64,000 bases of DNA. Origin: Streptomyces lacrimifluminis (lineage in GTDB: Bacteria; Actinomycetota; Actinomycetes; Streptomycetales; Streptomycetaceae). The stretch spans positions 1 through 64,000 of the forward strand of contig NZ_BMMU01000037.1 of NCBI RefSeq assembly GCF_014646095.1, written 5' to 3'. Each line of letters begins with the position of its first letter. Position 1 is the first letter of the stretch. The position numbers and the translations under genes are program-made. The notes beneath the pieces were generated by a model. It was not told the DNA's origin, made no database searches, and worked only from the letters and a program-made list of their open reading frames with translations. Shown here in pieces: positions 52,181-60,242 of the stretch.

Positions 52181-52816
52181 CTACTCGGCCGCGCCGTACA
52201 GCCGGTCGCCCGCGTCCCCGAGGCCCGGGACGATGTAGCCGTGCTCGTTCAGGCGCTCGTCGATCGAGGCCGTCACGACGGTGACCGGGGTGCCCGCCAG
52301 CTCGCGTTCCATGACCTCGACGCCCTCCGGGGCGGCCAGGAGGACCACGGCCGTCACATCGTCGGCGCCGCGCTTGATGAGCTCCTGGATCGCCGCGACC
52401 AGGGTGCCGCCGGTGGCCAGCATCGGGTCGAGGACGTACACCTGGCGCCCGGAGAGGTCCTCGGGCATGCGGGTCGCGTACGTGGACGCCTGGAGCGTCT
52501 CCTCGTCGCGCACCATGCCCATGAAGCCCACCTCGGCGGTCGGCAGCAGCCGGACCATGCCGTCCAGCATGCCGAGACCGGCCCGCAGGATCGGCACCAC
52601 CAGCGGGCGCGGGTAGGACAGCTTGACGCCCGTGGTCGAGGCGACCGGCGTCGTGATGTCGACCTGTTCGGTACGCACGTCGCGCGTGGCCTCGTAGGCG
52701 AGCAGGGTGACCAGCTCGTCGGCGAGACGGCGGAAGGTCGCGGAGTCGGTGCGCCGGTCGCGCAACGTGGTGAGCTTGTGGGCGACCAGAGGGTGGTCGA
52801 CGACGTGGAGACGCAT
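52181..52816 (-). CDS. upp: Uracil phosphoribosyltransferase
   Basis: The 211-residue enzyme converts uracil and PRPP to UMP. It has the PRPP-binding loop DPMLATGGTL (about 130-139), the conserved start MRLHVVDHPLVAHKLTTLRD and the uracil-binding C-terminal YIVPGLGDAGDR. It is convergent with the LytR_C gene; 7-bp arms GTAGTAC (52155-52161) and GTACTAC (52178-52184) between them may act as a weak shared terminator. Confidence 0.97.
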   Translation of the reverse strand: MRLHVVDHPLVAHKLTTLRDRRTDSATFRRLADELVTLLAYEATRDVRTEQVDITTPVASTTGVKLSYPRPLVVPILRAGLGMLDGMVRLLPTAEVGFMGMVRDEETLQASTYATRMPEDLSGRQVYVLDPMLATGGTLVAAIQELIKRGADDVTAVVLLAAPEGVEVMERELAGTPVTVVTASIDERLNEHGYIVPGLGDAGDRLYGAAE

Positions 52817-52947
52817 GTCCCTAACAGTAGCCGTGGTCCCGTACAGCGGCCCGCCCTCCATACAGCGGTTCCGCTTTCCCGTACAGCGGCTCCACTCCCC
52901 CCTCACCCTTCCGCTGGCATCAAACCGCCCGACGGAGGGAAGGTGGA

Positions 52948-53157
52948 ATGACGGATTGGGGGTGTCTGCCCATGCCTGACCAGGAACCCGACCGCGACCG
53001 GAAGGCCTCGGAGACCGAGGCCGAACGGCGTCGGCGCCGGGCCGTCTTCCTGCGCGAGCTGACCGAGGCCCGCGAGTTGCGCGACCGTGTCCAGCCCCGC
53101 CGCGCCAAGACCGCCCGCCTCCGCCACGCCATGCGCATGCGTACGTTCCGCTGGTAG
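52948..53157 (+). CDS. Small highly charged protein
   Basis: The 69-residue protein is made almost wholly of charged helix (PDRDRKASETEAERRRRRAVFLRELTEARELRDRV). It is probably a conserved small Streptomyces protein. GGAGG is 9 bp before the ATG at 52948; an ATG at 52972 would give 61 residues. The following 53,158-53,420 holds nothing I can identify. Confidence 0.7.
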   Translation: MTDWGCLPMPDQEPDRDRKASETEAERRRRRAVFLRELTEARELRDRVQPRRAKTARLRHAMRMRTFRW

Positions 53158-53420
53158 TAAGCGCGTTGAGGGGGTAGCCGTGCGGGGGCGGTGAGGGAAG
53201 CCGGTTACGATCCGCTGGTGGCGGCAACGAGAGCGCTGCTGAAGGGCTCGACCGACAACCGATCAAAAGAGCCGGACACAGGGTGGCGAAGACGTCCCCT
53301 GAACGCTCCGTTTCTGCCACGATTCCGAGTGGGTGGGGCTCGGCACACAGCCTTCCCCGCCCGTAACCTCCGCCGGGGGGACCCCCAACCGGCACGCCTA
53401 GGAACAGTGGGAGAGTCACG

Positions 53421-53978
53421 GTGTACTTCGCCGCACTGCTCGCGCGCACCGAAGACGGGTGGGAAGCGAGCGACACAGAGCTCGACGATGTGGAAACCCT
53501 GTCGGACCTGGCCGAACTGGCCCGTGAAGCCTCCTCCGAGGACGACACGGTGCTGGTGCTCATCGAGCAGGAGGACGCCTGGTTCGGCGTCGTCCGCATC
53601 GACGGCGAGGACGATCCCCGGATCTACGTCTCGGACGCCGCCGCCGCTTCCCGTAGTTCGTACGGTGAGATCCTGCTCACGGCCGAGCTGCTCGGCCGTG
53701 ATCCGGACACCGACGAACCGGATCTCGACGCCCTCGACCTCGACGGCACCGAGGACGGGGAGTCGGACGCCGATCCGGACATCGACTCCGACTCCACCGA
53801 CGACGACGAGACCATCGCCCCCGTCGACGCGGTGCCCCACGGCCCCGTGGGGGACCCGGTGATCCTCGACGACCTCGGCGTCGGCGAGAAGCAACTGCGC
53901 GCCCTGGACGCCGACGACGCGCTGGGCGCGATCGCCGAGGCCCTGGGAGCGTCGGTGGTCCTGGAGGCGGTGCGCTGA
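53421..53978 (+). CDS. tRNA adenosine deaminase-associated protein
   Basis: The 185-residue, very acidic protein begins MYFAALLARTEDGWEASDTELDDVETL and has an Asp/Glu-rich middle (about 95-135). It matches proteins that sit directly upstream of tadA across actinomycetes. It starts at GTG 53421 after GGGAG. The tadA gene follows 38 bp downstream. Molecular role unknown. Confidence 0.88.
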   Translation: MYFAALLARTEDGWEASDTELDDVETLSDLAELAREASSEDDTVLVLIEQEDAWFGVVRIDGEDDPRIYVSDAAAASRSSYGEILLTAELLGRDPDTDEPDLDALDLDGTEDGESDADPDIDSDSTDDDETIAPVDAVPHGPVGDPVILDDLGVGEKQLRALDADDALGAIAEALGASVVLEAVR

Positions 53979-54016
53979 GCGAAGAGGACCTGACCGGCGA
54001 GGGAGCGCCCGACCCC

Positions 54017-54475
54017 GTGCGTGAGCCATGGCGGGCCGCGATGCGGCTCGCCATGGCCGAGGCAGGGCGGGCCGCTCTGGGCGGTGACGTCCCCGTCGGC
54101 GCCGTCGTCCTGGCCGCCGACGGTACGACGGTGCTCGCGACCGGGCACAACGAGCGCGAGGCGACGGGCGATCCGACCGCACACGCGGAGGTCCTCGCGC
54201 TCCGGCGGGCCGCGGCGGAGGTCGGAGAGTGGCGGCTCACCGGCTGCACGCTCGTCGTGACGCTGGAGCCCTGCACGATGTGCGCGGGCGCCCTCGTGCA
54301 GTCGCGGATCGACCGGGTCGTCTACGGCGCCCGCGACGAGAAGGCGGGCGCGGCCGGCTCCCTCTGGGACCTCGTACGCGACCGCCGCCTCAACCACCGC
54401 CCCGAGGTGATCGGCGGCGTCCTCGCGGACGACTGCGCCGACCTCCTCACCACCTTCTTCCGTCACGAGCGCTGA
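54017..54475 (+). CDS. tadA: tRNA-specific adenosine deaminase
   Basis: The 152-residue enzyme converts A34 to inosine in tRNA-Arg(ACG). His56-Ala-Glu58 and the PCTMC motif with Cys86 and Cys89 form the zinc site and proton shuttle. The GTG at 54017 gives a normal-length protein, though its ribosome site GGGAG is rather far upstream. Confidence 0.95.
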   Translation: MREPWRAAMRLAMAEAGRAALGGDVPVGAVVLAADGTTVLATGHNEREATGDPTAHAEVLALRRAAAEVGEWRLTGCTLVVTLEPCTMCAGALVQSRIDRVVYGARDEKAGAAGSLWDLVRDRRLNHRPEVIGGVLADDCADLLTTFFRHER

Positions 54476-54560
54476 CCGCTGACACACCGGCCCACGCACC
54501 GCCGGGGGCCGACGAAATCGGATTTCGGACCTCGCCGCACCTTGCTGTAAGGTCTCCCTC

Positions 54561-54645
54561 GGTAGCGTGTCCGAGCGGCCGAAGGAGCTCGCCTCGAAAG
54601 CGAGTGTGGCGCAAGTCACCGAGGGTTCAAATCCCTCCGCTACCG
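54561..54645 (+). tRNA. tRNA-Ser (anticodon CGA)
   Basis: An 85-nt class II tRNA has acceptor arms GGTAGCG and CGCTACC plus discriminator G, anticodon stem CTCGC/GCGAG with loop CTCGAAA (anticodon CGA), a long variable arm and T-loop GGTTCAAATCC. CCA is not encoded. A terminator hairpin follows. Confidence 0.97.
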
Positions 54646-54654
54646 CTGTAGAAG

Positions 54655-54679
54655 GGCCTCGCCGGACGGCGGGGCCTTT
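54655..54679 (+). terminator. Terminator after tRNA-Ser
   Basis: GGCCTCGCCG (54655-54664) pairs with CGGCGGGGCC (54667-54676) through one G-T pair, followed by TTT. It begins 10 nt after the tRNA 3' end. Confidence 0.8.
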
Positions 54680-54740
54680 CGTGCGACATCGGTCGGGTGT
54701 CGTGCGGTCGGGTCTGGTCGGGTCTGAGGGGGAGGCCGCC

Positions 54741-54917
54741 GTGGCGGTGAACGCGAAGAAAATTGCCGTCTATGCACTCGTGGTCTTCGTGGCGTACGTG
54801 ATCATCACGGACCCCAGGGGGGCGGCCGACTACGTCGGGGTAGCGTTCGAAGGAATCTCGAACGCGGCCAGCGCCATAGGCGACTTCATGACCTGGATCG
54901 CCGACGGCGCCCAGTAG
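54741..54917 (+). CDS. Small membrane protein, 58 residues
   Basis: The frame from GTG 54741 (GGGGGAGG 5 bp upstream) encodes MAVNAKKIAVYALVVFVAYVIITDP and an amphipathic C-terminal half ending FMTWIADGAQ. One membrane helix near residues 8-23 is clear. Function unknown. Confidence 0.75.
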   Translation: MAVNAKKIAVYALVVFVAYVIITDPRGAADYVGVAFEGISNAASAIGDFMTWIADGAQ

Positions 54918-54953
54918 CAGCCAGCCAGCCCAAGCAGCAGCCGGGGAGTACAT

Positions 54954-55247
54954 GTGATCCGCCATCTGGTCCTCTTCAAGCTCAACGAGGGCGTCCAGCG
55001 CGACGAACCACGGGTCGTGGCCGGTGTCGAAGCCTTCCGTGCCCTGCCCGGCCAGATCGACGAACTCCGCTTCTGGGAGTGCGCCTGGAACATCACCGAC
55101 CGCCCCATCGCCCATGACTTCGCGATCAACTCGGCGGTCGAGGACACGGATGCGCTGAAGCGGTACCTGGAGCACCCGGCCCATCAGGCGGCTGCCGGAC
55201 CGTGGCGCGAGTTCGCCACCTGGGTGATCGCCGACTACGAGTTCTGA
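54954..55247 (+). CDS. Dabb (stress-responsive alpha/beta barrel) protein
   Basis: The 97-residue protein has the Dabb pattern IRHLVLFKLNEGVQ, LPGQIDELRFWE, DFAINSAVED and HPAHQAAA. The family forms ferredoxin-like dimers with varied or unknown roles. The GTG start has GGGGAG 6 bp upstream. Confidence 0.88.
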   Translation: MIRHLVLFKLNEGVQRDEPRVVAGVEAFRALPGQIDELRFWECAWNITDRPIAHDFAINSAVEDTDALKRYLEHPAHQAAAGPWREFATWVIADYEF

Positions 55248-55269
55248 GCCGTACGGCCGCACAGGCGAC

Positions 55270-55301
55270 GACCCCGCACCGGAACGGTGCGGGGTCATTT
55301 T
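55270..55301 (+). terminator. Rho-independent terminator after the Dabb gene
   Basis: A perfect 11-bp stem (GACCCCGCACC, 55270-55280; GGTGCGGGGTC, 55286-55296) with a 5-nt loop is followed by ATTTT. It lies 23 bp past the stop and insulates sigF. Confidence 0.9.
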
Positions 55302-55425
55302 GCGTCTTATGAGCCAACTCTCCCTCAACACGGTGTTATGGGGTGCTTGCACACAGTGCACATGTCTTGTGATGCTATGACCGCTTTTGACGGATGAGTT
55401 GACCGATGAAGAGGTGGCCTTGACC

Positions 55426-56280
55426 GTGTCGGCCAGTACTGCGCCACCCCAGGAAGCCACTGCCCAGGAAGCCGCTGCCCAAGAAGCCGCACCTCAGGAG
55501 CCCGCCCCCCAGCGGAGCCGGAGCGCGGACACCCGGGCGCTCACCCAGGTGCTCTTCGGCCAGCTCAAGATGCTGGAGCCGGGCACGCCGGAGCACAACC
55601 GCGTGCGGGGGGCGCTCATCGAGGCGAATCTCCCGCTCGTGCGCTACGCCGCCGCCCGCTTCCGCTCCCGCAACGAGCCGATGGAGGACGTCGTCCAGGT
55701 CGGCACCATCGGACTGATCAACGCCATCGACCGGTTCGACCCGGACCGGGGCGTGCAGTTCCCGACGTTCGCGATGCCGACCGTCATCGGTGAGATCAAG
55801 CGGTACTTCCGGGACAACGTCCGCACGGTCCACGTGCCGCGCCGGCTGCACGAGCTGTGGGTGCAGGTCACCGGGGCGACGGAGGATCTGACGACGGCGT
55901 TCGGGCGCACCCCCACGACCGCCGAGATCGCCGAGCGGCTGCGCATCAGCGAGGAGGACGTGCTGTCCTGCATCGAGGCCGGCCGCTCGTACCACGCGAC
56001 CTCGCTGGAAGCCGCCCAGGAGGGCGACGGTCTGCCCGGCCTGGTCGACCGGCTCGGCTTCGAGGACCCCGCGCTGGACGGCGTGGAGCACCGCGACCTG
56101 GTCCGCCATCTCCTGGTCCAGCTCCCGGAACGCGAACAGCGCATCCTGCTGCTGCGTTACTACAGCAACCTCACCCAGTCGCAGATCAGCGCCGAACTGG
56201 GCGTCTCCCAGATGCACGTGTCCCGGCTACTGGCCCGTAGCTTCGCGCGGCTGCGCTCCGCGAACCGCGTCGAAGCGTAA
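55426..56280 (+). CDS. sigF: SigB/SigF/SigG-family RNA polymerase sigma factor
   Basis: The roughly 284-residue sigma factor has region 2 (LPLVRYAAARFRSRNEPMEDVVQVGTIGL), region 3 (ELWVQVTGATEDLTTAFGRTPT) and region 4 with the helix-turn-helix LTQSQISAELGVSQMHVSRLLA. An Ala/Gln/Glu-rich N-terminus precedes region 2. The GTG at 55426 is preferred because GAGGTGG is 8 bp upstream; TTG 55387 and GTG 55414 are alternatives. The pairing with the next sigma gene matches sigF-sigN of S. coelicolor, where SigF acts in late spore maturation. Confidence 0.9.
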   Translation: MSASTAPPQEATAQEAAAQEAAPQEPAPQRSRSADTRALTQVLFGQLKMLEPGTPEHNRVRGALIEANLPLVRYAAARFRSRNEPMEDVVQVGTIGLINAIDRFDPDRGVQFPTFAMPTVIGEIKRYFRDNVRTVHVPRRLHELWVQVTGATEDLTTAFGRTPTTAEIAERLRISEEDVLSCIEAGRSYHATSLEAAQEGDGLPGLVDRLGFEDPALDGVEHRDLVRHLLVQLPEREQRILLLRYYSNLTQSQISAELGVSQMHVSRLLARSFARLRSANRVEA

Positions 56281-56465
56281 CCAGGGGCGTAACCGCATAC
56301 AGGAGCGAGTCGTCACCTGGGAGAGGGAATCACCCATCGGCGCACTTCCCTGTATTTCTGGGGTGAAAAACCGCCAGACCCCCTTTTTCCAGCGCGTATC
56401 CGCGTCCCACATGTCGACATGTCACTACAGCGTGTTGCCGACATGTGACATTCTGCCGGAAGAGC

Positions 56466-56491
56466 GTTTGCCGTGGCTTCGGCTCCGGTAT
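56466..56491 (+). promoter_or_regulatory. SigB-family-type promoter upstream of sigN
   Basis: GTTT (56466-56469) and CGGTAT (56486-56491) with 16 bp between them resemble the -35 and -10 elements of sigma-B-class promoters (GTTT, GGGTAY). It lies about 70 bp before the sigN start, so SigF or SigN itself could drive sigN. Confidence 0.4.
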
Positions 56492-56560
56492 TCAGGTGAA
56501 GGCTGCGTTCCTCAGATCGGGAACGACCGCCGCGACCGTCCGCGACCCAAAGGGGGTGGC

Positions 56561-57478
56561 ATGTCCGCAGACCAGGGCAGCTCCAAGGTGCTCACGCTCA
56601 CGAAGAGCGAGTCGGCGCCCGCCGAGCTTCACGACGTCCCGGCCCTCGTAGTGGAGGTCGAGGCAGAGGCAGCCCCGGCCGTCCAGGCCCTCCCGGCCGC
56701 TCCGCCGGCCACAGGGGCCATCGACACCCGCACCCTGTCCCGTTCCCTGTTCCTGCGGCTCGCCGCCCTCGACGAGAACAGCCCCGAGCGTGCGTACGTG
56801 CGGGACACCCTCATCGAGTTGAACCTCCCCCTCGTCCGGTACGCGGCGGCCCGCTTCCGCTCCCGGAACGAGCCGATGGAGGACATCGTCCAGGTCGGCA
56901 CCATCGGCCTGATCAAGGCGATCGACCGCTTCGACTGCGAACGCGGCGTCGAGTTCCCGACGTTCGCGATGCCGACGGTCGTGGGCGAGATCAAGCGCTT
57001 CTTCCGCGACACGTCGTGGTCGGTGCGCGTACCGCGCCGTCTGCAGGAGCTGCGCCTGGCCCTCACCAAGGCCAGCGACGAGCTCGCCCAGAAGCTGGAC
57101 CGCTCCCCCACGGTCACCGAACTCGCCGTGGTCCTGGGCGTGTCCGAGGAGGACGTGGTCGACGGCCTCGCGGTCGGCAACGCGTACACGGCCTCGTCGC
57201 TCGACTCCCCGGCCCCGGAGGACGACGGCGGCGAGGGCTCCCTGGCCGACCGCCTCGGCTACGAGGACACGGCACTGGAGGGCGTGGAGTACCGCGAGTC
57301 CCTGAAGCCGCTGCTGGCCAAACTCCCGCCCCGTGAGCGCCGGATCATCATGTTGCGGTTCTTCGCCAACATGACCCAGTCGCAGATCGGCGAGGAGGTC
57401 GGCATCTCCCAGATGCACGTGTCACGCCTTCTGACCCGGACCCTGTCCCAGCTCCGCGAAGGCCTGATCTCCGACTGA
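56561..57478 (+). CDS. sigN: SigB-family RNA polymerase sigma factor, SigN type
   Basis: The 305-residue sigma factor shares the conserved region 2 (RNEPMEDIVQVGTIGLIKAIDRF) and region 4 (MTQSQIGEEVGISQMHVSRLLT) with sigF, about 280 bp upstream. The N-terminal 65 residues are acidic/Ala/Pro-rich. The ATG at 56561 has AGGGGGTGG close upstream. The gene symbol follows the order known in S. coelicolor, where sigN lies next to sigF and is linked to development. Confidence 0.87.
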   Translation: MSADQGSSKVLTLTKSESAPAELHDVPALVVEVEAEAAPAVQALPAAPPATGAIDTRTLSRSLFLRLAALDENSPERAYVRDTLIELNLPLVRYAAARFRSRNEPMEDIVQVGTIGLIKAIDRFDCERGVEFPTFAMPTVVGEIKRFFRDTSWSVRVPRRLQELRLALTKASDELAQKLDRSPTVTELAVVLGVSEEDVVDGLAVGNAYTASSLDSPAPEDDGGEGSLADRLGYEDTALEGVEYRESLKPLLAKLPPRERRIIMLRFFANMTQSQIGEEVGISQMHVSRLLTRTLSQLREGLISD

Positions 57479-57561
57479 GGTCTGGCTGATCTCCGGCCGC
57501 TCTCCGGCCGAAGGTCCGACCGGGGGTTCACTTCTGACGGAGCATCAGCGACGATGACGCG

Positions 57562-58365
57562 ATGCTCCGACCTACCCGGACGACGCATGACCGCCGGGGC
57601 GCCATCGCCCTGACCACCTCGGCGGCCGTCGTGACCTGCGCCCTGGCCGGGGTGTTGGCAGCCTGCGGGGGCGGCGCCGGACACGACGAGGGATACGTCC
57701 CGGTCGAGCGGCCGGCGATCGGCGGTACGGCGGTGGCTCCCACCGGGGAGGTGACGTTCGTACCGCTGGAGGGACCCCAGCCGGAACCCGCGGCGCCCGA
57801 CTCGCCTCCTGGACAGGAGAGTCGGCCGCACACACCCGCAACGACGCCCCGATCACCGGCCGTTCCGGCCGCGGACTCCAACTCCGGCTCCGCGAGCACT
57901 CATCCGGCAACCCCTGCGCCGACGTCGACGTCTGCCTCCGTTTCCCCACCGACGCCGGTGACGACGCCGACCTCGACACCGACCTCGACGGCGACAACAC
58001 CGGTGCCGTCACAGCCCGTCGGCCCCGCGCACCTGACCACGGGTGTGCCGGTACGCGAGCCCACGGACAAGCGCTGGTGCGAGAAGGTGACGCTCGCCTT
58101 CCACAACACCGGCGGCTCACCGGTGCGTTCGGGCACGGTGACCTTCGGCACGCACATCATCGACCTGCTCGGCATCGACTGGGCCACGATCGAGTCGACC
58201 GTGCCGCTCCCGACGCCGATCGGACCGGGTGCGCGCCGGGAGGCGAGCTGGACGGTGTGCGTGGAGGAGTGGCGCGTGCCGTGGGGGATGCGGGTGGAGA
58301 CGCGAGTCGTCGAGGTGGAGTGGGCGCAGAGGGGCGCGCCAGGGGGGAGGCGGTGGCGGGGTTAG
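57562..58365 (+). CDS. Secreted lipoprotein with Pro/Thr/Ser-rich linker
   Basis: The 267-residue protein has an N-terminal signal with lipobox LAAC (Cys near residue 35), a long Pro/Thr/Ser-rich stretch (about 70-155) and a C-terminal beta-rich domain (about 160-255) with two cysteines (RWCEKV, WTVCVEE). It is likely a cell-surface lipoprotein. Its TAG stop overlaps the convergent UTRA gene stop as TTAG. Confidence 0.82.
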   Translation: MLRPTRTTHDRRGAIALTTSAAVVTCALAGVLAACGGGAGHDEGYVPVERPAIGGTAVAPTGEVTFVPLEGPQPEPAAPDSPPGQESRPHTPATTPRSPAVPAADSNSGSASTHPATPAPTSTSASVSPPTPVTTPTSTPTSTATTPVPSQPVGPAHLTTGVPVREPTDKRWCEKVTLAFHNTGGSPVRSGTVTFGTHIIDLLGIDWATIESTVPLPTPIGPGARREASWTVCVEEWRVPWGMRVETRVVEVEWAQRGAPGGRRWRG

Positions 58366-58955
58366 TGGGCGGAGGGGGAGGGGCCGGAGGGGGAGCCGAT
58401 CCCCGCCCCCTGACCGACCCGCAGTTCGTAGCGCAGGCGTTGACGGTGGGCGGGCAGGGTCATCAGGTCGGCCTGGAGGGGGCGGTCCTCGGCGTCCAGG
58501 GTGAGCCGGGTCAGCCGTAGGACGGGGGTGCCCGGGCCGACGCGCAGCGCCTGTTGCTCCGCCGCACTCGGCAGCCCGGCCGTGACGTCCTCGCGTACCC
58601 GTACGCCCACGTGCCCGAGGCGCGCCAGCAGGGTGACGGCACCGCCGGGGATCTTGGCGACATCGGCGAGCCCGGTGCCTCCGGCGATATGGACGGGATA
58701 GTAGGTGTCCGTCAACTCACAGGGCTCCCCGTCGAGTTCGATCACCCGACGCCGTACGACCACTGCCTCGCCCTCGGCGACGCCGAGCAGCCCGGAGACC
58801 TCATCGGACGCCGGCACCTCCCCGGCGTGGACGATGCGCTGCGTGCCCCGGCGCCCCTTCGCCGCGGCCTCCTCGCTCCAGGCGTCGCCCTGCCCGCCCA
58901 CCCGTGGCACCAGATAGGGCATGGAGGTGCTGACCCAGTCGTCTCCGCGGTGCAT
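58362..58955 (-). CDS. UTRA-domain protein lacking the GntR DNA-binding domain
   Basis: The 197-residue protein aligns with the effector-binding UTRA domain of HutC-type GntR regulators (GTQRIVHAGEVPA, VVVRRRVIELDGEPCELTDTYYP, LTRLTLDAEDRPLQ). No winged helix precedes it. The ATG at 58955 has GGAGGG 9 bp upstream, so the short form is probably genuine. It may bind a ligand and act through a partner. Confidence 0.82.
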   Translation of the reverse strand: MHRGDDWVSTSMPYLVPRVGGQGDAWSEEAAAKGRRGTQRIVHAGEVPASDEVSGLLGVAEGEAVVVRRRVIELDGEPCELTDTYYPVHIAGGTGLADVAKIPGGAVTLLARLGHVGVRVREDVTAGLPSAAEQQALRVGPGTPVLRLTRLTLDAEDRPLQADLMTLPAHRQRLRYELRVGQGAGIGSPSGPSPSAH

Positions 58956-59202
58956 GGCGGCACGCCCTCCGGTCGCGAGCGGTTGCGAGCGGCAGAAGCC
59001 GGGGCTCGTCAGACGCGGGCCCTGATCTGCCGTACGGGATGACCGAGGGCCTCGCCGGGGGTGGCCGGGTCCTCGCCGCTGAGCCAGAGGGGACTTCCGG
59101 CGCGAGGCTCGGGAAACCAGGTGACGTCGATCCGGGCGTCCACCCCACCGGGAACGCCCGAGCCAGGACGACGCGGGCGCGTCGTCGCTCACGAGGCGCC
59201 CA

Positions 59203-59257
59203 TGGACCGCTCGTTGATCGCTCGTGCATCGCTCATGGATCGCTCGTGGATTCTCGG
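59203..59257. repeat. Five 11-bp direct repeats upstream of the UTRA gene
   Basis: TGGACCGCTCG, TTGATCGCTCG, TGCATCGCTCA, TGGATCGCTCG and TGGATTCTCGG follow each other without spacers (59203-59257). They lie in the 350-bp gap 58,956-59,307 between the UTRA gene and a small membrane protein gene, both on the minus strand. An 11-bp period puts each unit on nearly the same DNA face. No gene is evident in the rest of the gap. Confidence 0.8.
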
Positions 59258-59307
59258 CGAGCCCCCGGAACGCGCCGGCCGGGTCGCCGGCGCGGTTCCC
59301 GGCGGTC

Positions 59308-59505
59308 CTACTTCAGCGCCAGCCAGGCCACCGCCGCGACCACCAGTACGGCGACGACCACGCCGACGATCAGGCCGATGCGGGGGCCCGCCGGGGCGGA
59401 CGCCTGGCGGCTGCCGCCCTGGGGGGTCTCGTCGACGAACGCTCGGAACATCTGGGTGCTGCCCGCGGGGTCGTAGTTGCCCTCGGGGCCCTGGGTGTTG
59501 GCCAT
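59308..59505 (-). CDS. Small membrane protein, 65 residues
   Basis: The protein has a polar N-terminal half (MANTQGPEGNYDPAGSTQMFRAF) and one C-terminal membrane helix (IGLIVGVVVAVLVVAAVAWLAL), giving a C-tail-anchored layout. AGGG is 9 bp upstream of the ATG. Function unknown. Confidence 0.75.
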   Translation of the reverse strand: MANTQGPEGNYDPAGSTQMFRAFVDETPQGGSRQASAPAGPRIGLIVGVVVAVLVVAAVAWLALK

Positions 59506-59645
59506 GATGCGAGACCCTAGCGAACCCGACGGCGCCCGCCCAAGTGCGCCCCCTCTCCCACCACTCCCACCTGCGCGTTTACGTTCGCCAATACGTGCCT
59601 TTGCCAAGTTTTTAGCCCACCTCGTCCCCATTTCATTTGCCTGTA

Positions 59646-59679
59646 GCAACCAATCTTTTCTATGGTTGCCCCAAGCAAC
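59646..59679. promoter_or_regulatory. MarR-type operator: overlapping GCAAC/GTTGC inverted repeats
   Basis: GCAACCA (59646-59652) and TGGTTGC (59663-59669) are 7-bp arms with a 10-bp centre; the right arm also pairs with GCAAC at 59675-59679. The block lies 33-66 bp before the MarR start, in a relatively AT-rich stretch, and is a good autoregulatory operator candidate for the MarR-MFS unit. Confidence 0.65.
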
Positions 59680-59711
59680 GAATACTGGACGGGCAGGACT
59701 CAGGGGGTGTG

Positions 59712-60161
59712 ATGGCCGAGCAGGCGCGGTACGAGGAGTTGGCGCGTCAGTTCAGTGCCTTCGGAGCCGTGAAGCGGGAGATGGGGCGGATCATGCCGCC
59801 CGAGTGCCCCAGCGGTTCCGCCGTCGTGCTGACGCTGCTCGACCGGTACGGGGACATGCGGATGAGCCGGCTCGCCGAGCTGCTCGCCGTCGACATGTCC
59901 GTGACCAGCCGCCATGTCGCGCACGTCGCCGGACACGGCTGGATCGAGCGGCTCCCCGACCCCGCCGACAAGCGCTCCCGCATTCTGCGGTTGACCCCTT
60001 CCGGGCGCACGCAGATCGGCGAGCTGTCGCGGCGGTCCACCGAACTGCTCGCCCACCGGCTCGCCCACTGGAGCGACGAGGAGGTCTGGCAGCTCGCCCG
60101 GCTCATGGGGCGGCTCCGGGACAGCTTCGGCGCCCACCAGACGACACAGCACACGACGTAG
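59712..60161 (+). CDS. MarR-family transcriptional regulator
   Basis: The 149-residue regulator has the winged helix with recognition region MRMSRLAELLAVDMSVTSRHVAHVAGHGWIERLPDPADKRSRILRLT (about 55-101; family wing DKR). Helices on both sides form the dimer. The ATG at 59712 has GGGGGTG 2-3 bp upstream. It precedes an MFS exporter by 81 bp, the usual arrangement for a drug-responsive repressor and its pump. Confidence 0.93.
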   Translation: MAEQARYEELARQFSAFGAVKREMGRIMPPECPSGSAVVLTLLDRYGDMRMSRLAELLAVDMSVTSRHVAHVAGHGWIERLPDPADKRSRILRLTPSGRTQIGELSRRSTELLAHRLAHWSDEEVWQLARLMGRLRDSFGAHQTTQHTT

Positions 60162-60242
60162 CAGACGCCGCGGCAGGCGCCCGTGGCAAGCGACGTAAAA
60201 GACGCACAAGACGCACAAGACGCAGCAAAGACAAGGAAGCTC

